DNA of 64,000 bases from Algiphilus sp965216485 (GCF_965216485.1 NZ_OZ244162.1:2728001-2792000); one strand, 5' to 3'. Shown: positions 18,371-27,473, counted from the stretch's first letter. Program-made: numbers and translations. The notes: generated from the sequence alone by a model not told the origin.

Positions 18371-18397
18371 AAAAAGGGGTGGCATTGCCACCCCTTT
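18371..18397 (-). terminator. Rho-independent terminator or attenuator inside the gfc-like operon
   Basis: A perfect inverted repeat (AAAGGGGTGGC at 18373-18383 and GCCACCCCTTT at 18387-18397, three-base loop) is followed on the minus strand by five T residues. It lies between the poly-Asp protein gene and the GfcC-like gene. It would end most transcripts after the first gene and let only some read into the export genes. Confidence 0.8.
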
Positions 18398-18423
18398 CAC
18401 TATCGGTTCAGATCGTGAGCCGA

Positions 18424-19011
<588 letters not shown>

Positions 19012-19038
19012 GACCACTCCCGGAACAATAGGTTTGAG

Positions 19039-19066
19039 ATTATCCAGCGAAGCGCAAATATGTCAA
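19039..19066 (-). promoter_or_regulatory. Sigma70-type promoter of the gfc-like operon
   Basis: Read on the minus strand, a consensus TTGACA (19061-19066) and GATAAT (19039-19044) are separated by 16 bases. The likely transcript start is near 19032, giving a leader of about 20 bases before the poly-Asp protein ATG. Confidence 0.75.
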
Positions 19067-19102
19067 CCAAATCGGTCGCGCGACTCGCGTTACCACGGAA
19101 AA

Positions 19103-19492
19103 TCACTCCTTCGGATTTGCGAGATCCTGACCTGCGCCACTTCCCCCGCTGATAATACCGAAAAGCAGCTCGGCGGATGCGGCTCCGAGCGCCCCTTCGG
19201 CCGCGGGTTTGGCGATGCTCTGACGATCCCAGACGATCAATTGCACGCGTTCGAGCAGCGCACCGCGGTCCAATCCCCCCTCGCGGTCGAGCGGCTCCGT
19301 ATCTGCATGCGCAAATAAGGAGAGCTGCAGGGGCCGCAAATCCGATGACTGAGGCGCTTGCGCGACAGCGCCTCCCGTGCCGAACAGCCACGCTGCGATG
19401 AGCAGCATGCCAAGCCGCACGCACTGCGCTCCGCGCCATACTAGGCCTGCGAATAAAGCCGGAGCCGTGAAAAACGCATAGCATTTGCGCAT
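19103..19492 (-). CDS. Hypothetical small exported protein
   Basis: I do not recognise this 129-residue frame. It is plausible because a hydrophobic signal-like segment (LGMLLIAAWLFGTGGAVAQA) is followed by a balanced soluble sequence (LLERVQLIVWDRQSIAKP, AELLFGIISGGSGAG). The start is unclear: ATG codons at 19492 and 19408 and a GTG at 19540 are all possible, and none has a good ribosome binding site. It lies between the promoter of the gfc-like operon and a divergent TetR gene. It could be noncoding. Confidence 0.4.
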   Translation of the reverse strand: MRKCYAFFTAPALFAGLVWRGAQCVRLGMLLIAAWLFGTGGAVAQAPQSSDLRPLQLSLFAHADTEPLDREGGLDRGALLERVQLIVWDRQSIAKPAAEGALGAASAELLFGIISGGSGAGQDLANPKE

Positions 19493-19577
19493 CCGGGTGG
19501 GTTTCCGAAGCATCATGGGCCTGCTGGGGGCTGTGAACACGGACCGACATCATCGCATCACAAAGGGAGTCCCGCGT

Positions 19578-20213
19578 ATGTCGCGAAAAACCGCCACACA
19601 ACCATCGACCACGCTTCAGTCCATCAGGGACCATGCCTTTACCCTGTTCGGGCGGCACGGCTATGAAGGCGTGTCCATTGGTGAGATTGCGGACCACGCG
19701 AAACTTTCGAAGGGCGCCCTCTACTGGCATTTTCCAGGCAAGGAAGCGCTGTATCTCGACTGTCTGACGCGCCTCCACGCCATTTTCAACGAGCACATCT
19801 TCGACCGGATGCGCGCCTGCAACGAGCCGGTGACCCGCATTCTGACCCTCTTCAACGGACTCGCGACCATGCTCGCGGATCCGCGCGTTCGAACGGGCGT
19901 GGCCGGCTATTGGCTGACACCGATGCGATCCGCCTCACCCCGCCTAGACGAGGCACAGCGCGCCTTCGAAAGCAACTCCCGCGCCGTCATCGTCGAAACC
20001 CTCCGCGACGGCGTCGCGCAGGGGCATTTCGATTACCAGGATGATCTTGAGGAGATGGCCTCCGCGATCATGGCGCTGGTGGAGGCCATCATCCTGCCGC
20101 TGCGCCACCAGGAACATCACGAGGTCAACGCCCTGCTCAGCGTGCTTGCCCGCACCCTGTTTCGCGCCTACGCAAAGAGCAGCGACCTGGTGGAGCGCGC
20201 GCGGCAGATCTGA
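19578..20213 (+). CDS. TetR/AcrR family transcriptional regulator
   Basis: This 211-residue regulator has an N-terminal TetR helix-turn-helix (FTLFGRHGYEGVSIGEIADH, then KLSKGALYWHFPGKEALYLD, about residues 22-65) and an alpha-helical ligand domain. The ATG at 19578 has AAAGGGAG eight bases before it. A longer in-frame start at 19485 has none. The class often represses drug or solvent efflux genes, but no efflux operon lies next to it here. Its target may be itself or the divergent small exported protein. Confidence 0.9.
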   Translation: MSRKTATQPSTTLQSIRDHAFTLFGRHGYEGVSIGEIADHAKLSKGALYWHFPGKEALYLDCLTRLHAIFNEHIFDRMRACNEPVTRILTLFNGLATMLADPRVRTGVAGYWLTPMRSASPRLDEAQRAFESNSRAVIVETLRDGVAQGHFDYQDDLEEMASAIMALVEAIILPLRHQEHHEVNALLSVLARTLFRAYAKSSDLVERARQI

Positions 20214-20279
20214 GCGCTTGACCGAACGCCCATGCGCAACGGCGGGACGCCACCGATTCAGTATCAATTCATCGCTTAC

Positions 20280-20305
20280 CACTAAGGTCCTCTTTAGTGA
20301 GGACC
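20280..20305 (+). promoter_or_regulatory. Alternative hairpins over a ribosome binding site
   Basis: GGTCCTC (20286-20292) pairs perfectly with GAGGACC (20299-20305), which contains the GAGGA ribosome binding site of the gene starting at 20310. CACTAA (20280-20285) pairs perfectly with TTAGTG (20294-20299), and this second hairpin would leave most of the site free. The two foldings exclude each other. This could be a small thermosensor or ligand-free switch, or simply a protein operator. Confidence 0.45.
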
Positions 20306-20309
20306 CATT

Positions 20310-20780
20310 ATGAACCGCGCGAATACTGCATTGCTGATCGTTGCCTGTCTCGCCATGCCGGCGATGGCGATGGCGCAGGTGAACGCGCCCGTCGTCGACG
20401 TTCAACCTATCTACCGCACCATCCAGCCCGCTGCATCGGCTGATTGCCGCGTTTTGCCGCCGTCATCGCGCGATGCGCGGCTTGCCAGGGTTCTCGGCGG
20501 CCTTGCTGGCGGCTATGCGGGCAATCAGATCGGTTCCGGATCAGGACGCGATCTGGCAACCATCGCCGGGGCTATTGCGGGCTCAGAGTTCGCAGCCAGC
20601 CGCACTCGCCACACGCCGTCCCGCTGTAGTGCAGATCCCGTCGCGGCAGGGGCACAGGAGACGCGGGTGATTGAGGGCTACGACGTCATCTATCACCACG
20701 CCGGGCGGCTGTGGCGTACGCGGCGCAGCGAACCACCCGGCGACACCATTGCGGTACCCGACCGCCGAGCCGAGCCGTGA
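20310..20780 (+). CDS. Glycine-zipper envelope protein
   Basis: A 156-residue exported protein: signal peptide (MNRANTALLIVACLAMPAMAMAQ), a linker, then a glycine zipper of the 17-kDa surface antigen type (LGGLAGGYAGNQIGSGSG, then IAGAIAGSEFA, residues 62-91). Such domains insert into membranes. It is the first gene of a four-gene operon with a PepSY protein and a PhoPQ-like pair, and its stop overlaps the next start (GTGA). The ribosome binding site GAGGA is inside a hairpin. Confidence 0.75.
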   Translation: MNRANTALLIVACLAMPAMAMAQVNAPVVDVQPIYRTIQPAASADCRVLPPSSRDARLARVLGGLAGGYAGNQIGSGSGRDLATIAGAIAGSEFAASRTRHTPSRCSADPVAAGAQETRVIEGYDVIYHHAGRLWRTRRSEPPGDTIAVPDRRAEP

Positions 20781-21154
20781 GTGGGCGCCCACGCGCAAGT
20801 GCCGTGCGCCTGGGGATGATCATGATCGCGACCTGCGCGCTGTTCTCGCCTTCGGCGCAATCCGCACTCGATCTCCCTCTGGTGGGCCGCGCCGGCGAAG
20901 CCCTGCCGGAGCCCATGGAACGCCCTTCCGTCGAGTTGCCCGAAGCCGGTGAAACCGTGCGTCCAATGCAGCACGACATACCCGACGCCCAATTCATCAC
21001 CCGCGCCCGAGCCGCCGACCTGGCGCGCAAGCAGTATGGCGGGCGCATACTGGATGTGCGCTGGACCGGAACGGACTATCGCGTCAAGCTGTTGCGCTCG
21101 GGGAGCGTACGGATCGTGACTATCGCCGACATCCCGGACAACAAAGCTCAATAA
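20777..21154 (+). CDS. PepSY domain exported protein
   Basis: A 125-residue protein with an N-terminal hydrophobic segment (VRLGMIMIATCALFSPSAQS) and a C-terminal PepSY-like domain (ARAADLARKQYGGRILDVRW, then TDYRVKLLRSGSVRIVTI). I chose the GTG at 20777 because it overlaps the previous stop as GTGA. The ATG at 20816 is an alternative. PepSY proteins are often coded beside two-component sensors and may inhibit or report on periplasmic proteases. Here it lies 16 bases before the response regulator gene. Confidence 0.7.
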   Translation: MSGRPRASAVRLGMIMIATCALFSPSAQSALDLPLVGRAGEALPEPMERPSVELPEAGETVRPMQHDIPDAQFITRARAADLARKQYGGRILDVRWTGTDYRVKLLRSGSVRIVTIADIPDNKAQ

Positions 21155-21170
21155 GCGAAAAAGGGGTTGT

Positions 21171-21848
21171 ATGCGCCTGCTCATCATCGAAGACGAGACT
21201 GCCCTGCTAGAGCAGCTGGCGAGCCTCCTCGAGACAGAAGGCTTCACGGTGGAGAAGGCGGCCAACGGTGAGGATGGCGGCTGGATGGCCTGCGAGTTCG
21301 CGCTTGATCTCGCCATCGTCGATATCGGCCTGCCCGACATCTCAGGCGTCGATGTCATCCGCAAACTGCGCGGCGAGGGCAAGTCCTACCCGGTCTTGAT
21401 CCTCACCGCCCGCGACGGGTGGCAAGCCAAGGTCGAGGCGCTGGAAGCGGGCGCCGATGACTACGTCGTCAAGCCCTTTCACGAGGAAGAGCTCCTCGCC
21501 CGTGTTCGCGCGTTGCTGCGTCGTGCCAGTGGCTGGGCCAGCGCCGCGATTTCCTCCGGCCCCTTCACGCTGGATACCCGCGCCAAAAGTCTGGAACGCG
21601 ACGGCGATGCCATTGAATTGACCGCCTACGAGTACAAAGTGCTCGAATACCTGCTCATGCATGCAGGGGAAGTGATTTCGAAGTCCCGGCTCTCCGAGCA
21701 CATCTATGACGAGGAAACCGAACGCGACAGCAACGTGATTGAAGTCTTCGTGCGCCGCCTTCGCGCCAAGCTCGATCCCGAAGAAACCATCAATCCGATC
21801 GACACGCTGCGCGGACAAGGCTACCGCTGGTCGCTGCCACGCGGCTAG
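21171..21848 (+). CDS. OmpR/PhoP-type response regulator
   Basis: The 225-residue protein has a receiver domain with acidic pocket Glu7-Asp8, phosphoacceptor Asp51 (AIVDIGLPD), Thr79 and Lys101, then a winged-helix DNA-binding domain (LTAYEYKVLEYLLMHAGEVI, then SKSRLSEHIY, and later NVIEVFVRRLRAKL). It resembles PhoP of the Mg2+/antimicrobial-peptide system. The kinase gene follows after 17 bases. Confidence 0.92.
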   Translation: MRLLIIEDETALLEQLASLLETEGFTVEKAANGEDGGWMACEFALDLAIVDIGLPDISGVDVIRKLRGEGKSYPVLILTARDGWQAKVEALEAGADDYVVKPFHEEELLARVRALLRRASGWASAAISSGPFTLDTRAKSLERDGDAIELTAYEYKVLEYLLMHAGEVISKSRLSEHIYDEETERDSNVIEVFVRRLRAKLDPEETINPIDTLRGQGYRWSLPRG

Positions 21849-21865
21849 TCGCTTCCACACGGCAC

Positions 21866-23194
21866 ATGCGGCTGATTCCCAATGCGCTGCGCACCCGCAT
21901 GGTGGTCAGCGTCTTCCTCGTTCTGGCGATCTTTCTGACCGCGGCCGGCATTGGCCAGGAGCGGGCATTCCGGGCGGCCGCACTCTCCGCGGAACAAGAC
22001 AAACTTCGAGGATTGGTGTACGCATTGCTGGGTGCCACCGAACCCGCGCCGCGCGGCGGTGTCGTCATCGCGGATTTTGACCTGCCGGACTCGCGTCTGA
22101 CCCAGCCAGAGTCGGGACTCGCCGCCTGGTTGCTCAATCGCGACGGCAATATTGTCTGGCGTTCCCCCAGCGCGCTGCAGGCACCGCCGGACGTAAGCGT
22201 CGGGGATGTCGGAGAATTCCGCTTCCGCGAGGGTCCTCAGCATTTCATCACCAGCTACCAGGTGCGCTGGCTGGGAAATGATGCCGAAGCACAGAACTAC
22301 CGGCTGGTGGTCGAGGCTTCCAAGCAACCCTTCAATCAACAGCTACAGGCCTATCGCAGGCAGCTGCTGGGCTGGCTGATCGCTGCCGCTGCCGGGCTGC
22401 TCATCACACTCGCCGGCACCCTGAGCTGGCTGATCATGCCGGTGCGCCGCATGGAGCGGGAACTGCGTGCCGTCGAGCGCGGCGATGCCACCGAAATCGG
22501 CGGCCGCTATCCCGATGAACTCCAGCCGCTCGCCGGCGCACTCAATGCCATGGTGCAGTCGGAGCGCAATCAGCAGGCGCGATACCGGAATGCGCTCGGC
22601 GACCTCGCCCACTCGCTGAAAACGCCGCTCGCGGTTCTTGACGGCATGCTGCGCGAAGGCGCGGACGATCCGCAGAAGATGCGGGAACAGGTTGATCGCA
22701 TGCGCCAGATCACCGACCACCAGCTGGCTCGTGCCAGCCACGCCGGGCGGCGCACGCTGGCTGAAGCGATCACCCTTACGCCCCTGATCGACAAGATCAC
22801 CAACTCGCTGACCAAGGTCTACCGCGACAAGAACCCCGTCATCGACCGCCGCGTTGACCCCGCGCTGCGCGTCCGCGCAGACGAAGGCGACCTCTACGAG
22901 CTCTTCGGCAACCTGCTGGACAATGCCTGCAAATGGTGCGAGCAGAAAGTGATGATTGCCGTCGAGAGAGAAGGAAGCGCCCTGCTCATCGTGATCGAAG
23001 ACGACGGACCCGGTTTCCCCGAGAATGCCGAGGCCCTCTTGCGCCGCGGGTCGCGCGCGGACGAACAACGCCCGGGACAGGGGCTCGGCCTGGCGTCGGT
23101 CAACGACCTGGTCGGACTCTATGAAGGCACAATCACCATTGATCGCAGCCGCGGTCTGGGCGGGGCGCGTCTCGTTGTTCGGCTACATGCCTAG
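21866..23194 (+). CDS. PhoQ-like sensor histidine kinase
   Basis: A 442-residue inner-membrane kinase. TM1 is near residues 10-30, followed by a periplasmic domain of about 130 residues and TM2 near 170-192. A HAMP-like linker leads to the dimerisation helix with His249 (LGDLAHSLKTPLAVLDG). Then come the N box (LFGNLLDNACKW), G1 (IEDDGPGFP) and G2 (GQGLGLASV). The short Pro-rich periplasmic domain and the pairing with a PhoP-like regulator fit PhoQ. The signal sensed is not visible. Its stop lies three bases from the convergent murJ stop. Confidence 0.9.
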   Translation: MRLIPNALRTRMVVSVFLVLAIFLTAAGIGQERAFRAAALSAEQDKLRGLVYALLGATEPAPRGGVVIADFDLPDSRLTQPESGLAAWLLNRDGNIVWRSPSALQAPPDVSVGDVGEFRFREGPQHFITSYQVRWLGNDAEAQNYRLVVEASKQPFNQQLQAYRRQLLGWLIAAAAGLLITLAGTLSWLIMPVRRMERELRAVERGDATEIGGRYPDELQPLAGALNAMVQSERNQQARYRNALGDLAHSLKTPLAVLDGMLREGADDPQKMREQVDRMRQITDHQLARASHAGRRTLAEAITLTPLIDKITNSLTKVYRDKNPVIDRRVDPALRVRADEGDLYELFGNLLDNACKWCEQKVMIAVEREGSALLIVIEDDGPGFPENAEALLRRGSRADEQRPGQGLGLASVNDLVGLYEGTITIDRSRGLGGARLVVRLHA

Positions 23195-23197
23195 CGC

Positions 23198-24760
23198 TCA
23201 GGCGTCGCCACCCGACTTTTCCAACATGCGCCACGGCTTCAGGCCGGTCGCAAGCAGAGCCACGAGATAGGCCACGGCGGCAGCGAAAATCACGCACAGC
23301 AGGGCAATACCGCGCTCGACCGCGCCCGCGCTCAGCCATTGACCAAATTGATTGGCCCCCAGGGTGGCAACCACGCTCATTACCGCCGCCGCCAGCAGCA
23401 GGCGCGATAGGTAGACGAGCCATCCGGACGCAGGACTATAGACGCCGTCTCGCCGTAATCTTCGATAAAGCAGCCAGGCGTGCAGCCAGCTCGCGGCAGC
23501 TGTCGAGGCGGCGATGCCGACATGGGGCGCCTCGTATCCCACCCGTACCAGGGTGACCGAGAGTGTCACCGACACTAGCATGCCCGCGCCGAAGGCGATG
23601 GCGCCGAGCTGCAGCGGCGCCTTGGTTTCCTGACGCGAATAGAAGGCAGGGATCAGCACCTTCACGAAGGAAAAACCGATGAAGGCGAAGGCATAGGCCA
23701 CCAATGCAGCCGCTGTCATCTCGACGTCCCGTGCCTGGAAGGCATTGTGATGGAAGAGCGTCGCGACGATGGGCTCCGCCAGCACCAGCAAGCCCAGGGC
23801 CGCGGGCACCCCCAACAGCAGCACCAGGCGTAGCGCCCAATCCAGTGTGGCACTGAAGCCCGCGCGGTCGGCGTTGGCAAACTGACCGGACAGATACGGA
23901 AGAATGACGGTGGCGATGGCAATGGAGAAGACGCCGAGGGGAAACTCCATCAGCCGGTCGGCATACCACAGCCAACTGACGCTGCCATCTCCGGGGAGAA
24001 AGGAGGCAATCACCGAGTCCAGCAGCAGGCTCAGCTGCGAGATGGATGCGCCGAGCATGATCGGCAGCATGAGCAGCACGATGCGCCGCACCGCGGGATC
24101 GCGCCAGCCGGCGCAGGGCCGCGGCATCAAGCCGAGGCGCCAGACCGAGGGCAACTGAAAGCAAAGCTGCAGAATGCCTGCCACGAAGACGGCAATGGCG
24201 AGTGCCTCTACGGAAGGCGCGTAGCACAGTGCAGCCACGATCAGGCTGATATTGAGCAGCACCGGCGTGATCGCGGGAACCGCAAAGCGCCCGTGCGCAT
24301 GCAGGATGCCGGAGGCGAGTGCGGCCAGCGAAATGAACAACAGATAGGGGAAGGTCCAGCGCAACAGCGTGACGGCCGTCGCGAATTTCTCGGCGTCTTC
24401 CCTGAATCCGGGCGCGAACAGCATCATGAGCAGCGGGGCCGCGAGCACGCCAGCGGCAGTCAGCAGCATCAGGAAAGCCCCCAGCGTGGAGGCCACGCTG
24501 TCCACCAGCTGCCGCACTTCCGCCTCGGTGCCGCGCGCCTGCGCCTCCTTCAGGACCGGAACGAAGGCCTGCTGGAAGGCGCCCTCGGCAAACATCCGCC
24601 GAAACAGATTCGGAATGCGGAAGGCCACGAAGAAGGCGTCCATCGCTGCACCGGCACCGAACAAGGCCGCCTGGAGCATGTCGCGCACGAAACCGAGCAG
24701 GCGCGAGAGCAGCGTCGCCAAGCTGACGATGCCGGAAGAACGGGCTAGAGAACGGGACAT
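23198..24760 (-). CDS. murJ: Lipid II flippase
   Basis: A 520-residue polytopic membrane protein of the MOP superfamily that flips lipid II to the periplasm for peptidoglycan synthesis. The opening LLSRLLGFVRDMLQAALFGA and DAFFVAFRIPNLFRRMFAEG are MurJ signatures including conserved Arg residues, and about 14 transmembrane helices follow. The frame reaches a TTG at 24799, but the ATG at 24760 gives the usual length. It is divergent from rpsT, the classical gammaproteobacterial arrangement. Confidence 0.93.
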   Translation of the reverse strand: MSRSLARSSGIVSLATLLSRLLGFVRDMLQAALFGAGAAMDAFFVAFRIPNLFRRMFAEGAFQQAFVPVLKEAQARGTEAEVRQLVDSVASTLGAFLMLLTAAGVLAAPLLMMLFAPGFREDAEKFATAVTLLRWTFPYLLFISLAALASGILHAHGRFAVPAITPVLLNISLIVAALCYAPSVEALAIAVFVAGILQLCFQLPSVWRLGLMPRPCAGWRDPAVRRIVLLMLPIMLGASISQLSLLLDSVIASFLPGDGSVSWLWYADRLMEFPLGVFSIAIATVILPYLSGQFANADRAGFSATLDWALRLVLLLGVPAALGLLVLAEPIVATLFHHNAFQARDVEMTAAALVAYAFAFIGFSFVKVLIPAFYSRQETKAPLQLGAIAFGAGMLVSVTLSVTLVRVGYEAPHVGIAASTAAASWLHAWLLYRRLRRDGVYSPASGWLVYLSRLLLAAAVMSVVATLGANQFGQWLSAGAVERGIALLCVIFAAAVAYLVALLATGLKPWRMLEKSGGDA

Positions 24761-24792
24761 GCGGTCGCGGAACCCTCGGCGGCGGCGGTTGG

Positions 24793-24821
24793 TTGACAAG
24801 CGCGGGAGGCGCGAGAATACT
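24793..24821 (+). promoter_or_regulatory. rpsT promoter
   Basis: A consensus TTGACA (24793-24798) and AATACT (24816-24821) are 17 bases apart. Transcription would start near 24828, leaving a leader of about 50 bases before the rpsT start codon. Confidence 0.75.
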
Positions 24822-24879
24822 ACGCGACCTTTTTCGGGACCTTCCCCGACATCACCTGGTTTTTTGCGGAGTTTTTGTC

Positions 24880-25149
24880 TTGGCCAATTCCCCTCAAGCG
24901 CGCAAGCGCGCGCTGCAGTCCGAAAAGCGTCGCGTGCTGCATGCCTCCCAGCGCTCCATGGTGCGCTCTTCCATCAAGAAGGTCACCAAGGCCATCGACG
25001 CCAAGGACACCGACGCCGCGCGCAACGCCTACAACGAGATGGTGCCGCTGCTCGATCGCTATGCCGGCCGTGGCCTGATTCACAAGAACAAGGCGGCGCG
25101 TCACAAGCATCGTCTGGCGCAGCACATCAAGGCGCTCTCCGAGGCCTGA
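24880..25149 (+). CDS. rpsT: 30S ribosomal protein S20, UUG start
   Basis: The 89-residue basic protein starts ANSPQARKRALQSEK after the initiator, matching S20, which binds 16S rRNA early in 30S assembly. The start codon is TTG at 24880, preceded by GGAG eight bases upstream. No in-frame ATG exists near the expected N terminus. E. coli rpsT also uses UUG, which is part of its translational autocontrol, so the rare start is probably functional. Confidence 0.95.
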   Translation: MANSPQARKRALQSEKRRVLHASQRSMVRSSIKKVTKAIDAKDTDAARNAYNEMVPLLDRYAGRGLIHKNKAARHKHRLAQHIKALSEA

Positions 25150-25189
25150 TTCCGTCGGATCGCATCAGATCCCGCCCTGGCTGCCTCGA

Positions 25190-26326
25190 TCAGTGGGCAC
25201 TCAGGGCGAGATCGTCGCGGTGAATCAGCTCGGGTTCCCCGACATAGCCCAGCCGATCGTTGATTTCCCGCGTCGGCGCGCCGAGGATGCGTTCCACCTC
25301 CTCAGCGCTGTAGTTCACCAGTCCGCGTGCTACCTCCACGCCCTCCGGATCCACGCAGCGCACGAGATCGCCGCGACTGAACCGTCCCTCGACCGCGCGC
25401 ACTCCCACCGGTAGCAGGCTCGCCCCTCCACCCTGCAGTGCCTTCACCGCGCCAGCGTCCAGCTGCAGCGTGCCGCGGGACTGTAGCTGCCCGGCAATCC
25501 AGCGCTTGCGCGCGCCAAGACGCACGTCATCGGCATGCAGCATGCTGCCCAGGTCCGGCTCCCCGGTAAGCAGACGCGTCAGCACGCTCTCACAGCGGCC
25601 ATGTGCGATCACCGTGCTGGCACCCGAGCGTGCTGCCCAACGTGCCGCCGTGAGCTTGGTGCGCATGCCGCCGCGACCCAGGGTCCCCATACCGGTGCCA
25701 GCCATGGCGTCGAGTCGCGGATCCGCCAGAGAGATATCGTGCAGCAGCTCGGCGCCATCGCCGGCGCGGGGATCACGGGAATAAAAGCCATCCTGATCGG
25801 TCAGGATGATCAGCGCCTCGGCCTCGAGCAGGTTGCAGACCAGTGCCGCCAGCGTGTCGTTGTCCCCGAGGCGAATCTCGTCAGTGGATACCGTGTCGTT
25901 CTCGTTGACGACCGGCACCACGCCCCATTCAAGCAGGGTGCGCAAGGTGCTGCGCGCGTTGAGGTAGCGGCTGCGCTCGGCCACGTCTTCGTGGGTCAGC
26001 AGGATCTGCGCCGTATTCAAGCCGTACTCGGCGAAGGCGCGTTCGTAGGCGCGCACCAGCCCCATCTGCCCCACTGCGGCAGTGGCCTGCAGCGCGTGCA
26101 ATGTGCGCGGGCGCTCGCTCATCCCCAGTCGCGCGCGGCCTTCGGCCACCGCCCCGCTGGACACCAGAATGACCTGCACCCCGTTGCGCAACAGCTCCGC
26201 GATCTGCGCCACCCATCCGGCAATGGCGACTTCATCCAGCCCCTTGCCCTGCGCGGTGACGAGCGAACTGCCGATCTTCACGACCAGCCTTCGCACGCCC
26301 TGGAGCGCGGAACGTCGATGGTTCAT
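25190..26326 (-). CDS. proB: Glutamate 5-kinase
   Basis: The 378-residue enzyme phosphorylates glutamate, the first step of proline synthesis. The amino-acid-kinase fold shows VVKIGSSLV near the N terminus, VSSGAVAEGRA, NENDTVS, LTDQDGFYSRDPR and MRTKLTAA, and the last 100 residues form a PUA domain. The ATG at 26326 overlaps the obgE stop (ATGA). The open frame upstream to 26410 lies inside obgE and is not the start. Confidence 0.95.
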   Translation of the reverse strand: MNHRRSALQGVRRLVVKIGSSLVTAQGKGLDEVAIAGWVAQIAELLRNGVQVILVSSGAVAEGRARLGMSERPRTLHALQATAAVGQMGLVRAYERAFAEYGLNTAQILLTHEDVAERSRYLNARSTLRTLLEWGVVPVVNENDTVSTDEIRLGDNDTLAALVCNLLEAEALIILTDQDGFYSRDPRAGDGAELLHDISLADPRLDAMAGTGMGTLGRGGMRTKLTAARWAARSGASTVIAHGRCESVLTRLLTGEPDLGSMLHADDVRLGARKRWIAGQLQSRGTLQLDAGAVKALQGGGASLLPVGVRAVEGRFSRGDLVRCVDPEGVEVARGLVNYSAEEVERILGAPTREINDRLGYVGEPELIHRDDLALSAH

Positions 26327-27396
26327 GAACCCGCCTCTGTGTCCCGCTCTTCTGTGCCATCGGTAACGTCCTGCGCCGCGGCTTCTTCGGCCTGACGGTC
26401 TTCCAGCCATCGCATGACGTCGAAGGCGAGCGCCTCCAGCCCGGAGCGCTGCACGGCCGAAATCACGTACCAGGGACGATCCCAGCCCAGGGAGGCGACT
26501 GTGGCCTCGGCCAACGCCTGCGCGCTTTGCGCATCCATCAGATCCGCTTTGGAGAAGACCAGCCAGCGCGGCCGGGCAGCCAGCTCGGGGCTGTAACGCT
26601 CCAACTCGTGCGCGATGGTGTGTACCTGGCCTTCGATATCGCCATCGACTGGCGCGAGATCGACCAGATGCAGCAGCAGGCGCGTCCGCGTCAGATGCTT
26701 CAGGAATCGGTGACCGAGGCCGGATCCGTCGGCCGCACCCTCGATGAGCCCCGGAATATCAACCATCACGAAATTGCGCAGCCGATCGACTGCCACCACC
26801 CCGGGCTGGGGGTGCAAGGTGGTGAAGGGATAGTCCGCCACCTTCGGTCGCGCCGCGGACATCGCGCTGAGCAGCGTCGACTTACCGGCATTGGGCAGCC
26901 CGGCCAGACCGACATCGGCCATCACGGCAAGCTCCAGGCGCAGCTGGCGCGCCTCGCCGTCGTACCCAGGCGTGCTTTGCCGGGGGGCGCGGTTGATGCT
27001 GCTCTTGAAGCGGGCATTGCCCAGGCCACGCGCCCCCCCCTTGGCCAGCATCAGGCGCGGTGTGGCGGGCGTGATTTCACCGAGCAGTTCGTCGGTTTCG
27101 GCATCGCGGATGATGGTGCCGAGCGGCATCGGAATCTCGATGTCATCGCCGCCTGCGCCGCTGCCGTTGGCCTTCTTGCCGTTCTCGCCATCGGGCGCGC
27201 GATAGCGCCGATTGAAGCGGAAATCGGCCAGCGTATTGAGCCCGCTGTCCGCGACAGCATACACGCTGCCGCCATGGCCGCCATCGCCACCATCCGGGCC
27301 ACCAAAGGGAATGAATTTTTCGCGCCGGAATGACACATGGCCAGGTCCGCCATGCCCGGCCTCGACACGAATGGTGGCTTCGTCTACGAACTTCAC
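26323..27396 (-). CDS. obgE: GTPase Obg, GTG start
   Basis: A 357-residue GTPase linked to 50S ribosome assembly and stress control. The N-terminal glycine-rich Obg fold (DEATIRVEAGHGGPGHVSFR, then PFGGPDGGDGGHGG) covers residues 1-158. The G domain follows with GLPNAGKSTLLS (G1), DIPGLIEGA (G3) and FSKADL (G4). The tail is short and acidic. The start is GTG at 27396. It follows rpmA after a terminator and is coupled to proB. Confidence 0.95.
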   Translation of the reverse strand: MKFVDEATIRVEAGHGGPGHVSFRREKFIPFGGPDGGDGGHGGSVYAVADSGLNTLADFRFNRRYRAPDGENGKKANGSGAGGDDIEIPMPLGTIIRDAETDELLGEITPATPRLMLAKGGARGLGNARFKSSINRAPRQSTPGYDGEARQLRLELAVMADVGLAGLPNAGKSTLLSAMSAARPKVADYPFTTLHPQPGVVAVDRLRNFVMVDIPGLIEGAADGSGLGHRFLKHLTRTRLLLHLVDLAPVDGDIEGQVHTIAHELERYSPELAARPRWLVFSKADLMDAQSAQALAEATVASLGWDRPWYVISAVQRSGLEALAFDVMRWLEDRQAEEAAAQDVTDGTEERDTEAGS

Positions 27397-27414
27397 GGTG
27401 CAGTCGTCTCCATC

Positions 27415-27441
27415 AAAAAAGGCCCCGTCGCCGGAGCCTTT
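27415..27441 (-). terminator. Terminator after rpmA
   Basis: On the minus strand a seven-pair stem (GGCTCCG and CGGGGCC, one G-U pair, loop GCGA) is followed by six T residues. It lies between rpmA and obgE and probably lowers expression of obgE-proB relative to the ribosomal genes. Confidence 0.75.
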
Positions 27442-27473
27442 TCGATGCGGTCAGTGTCTCTGGCGACGCGCGA

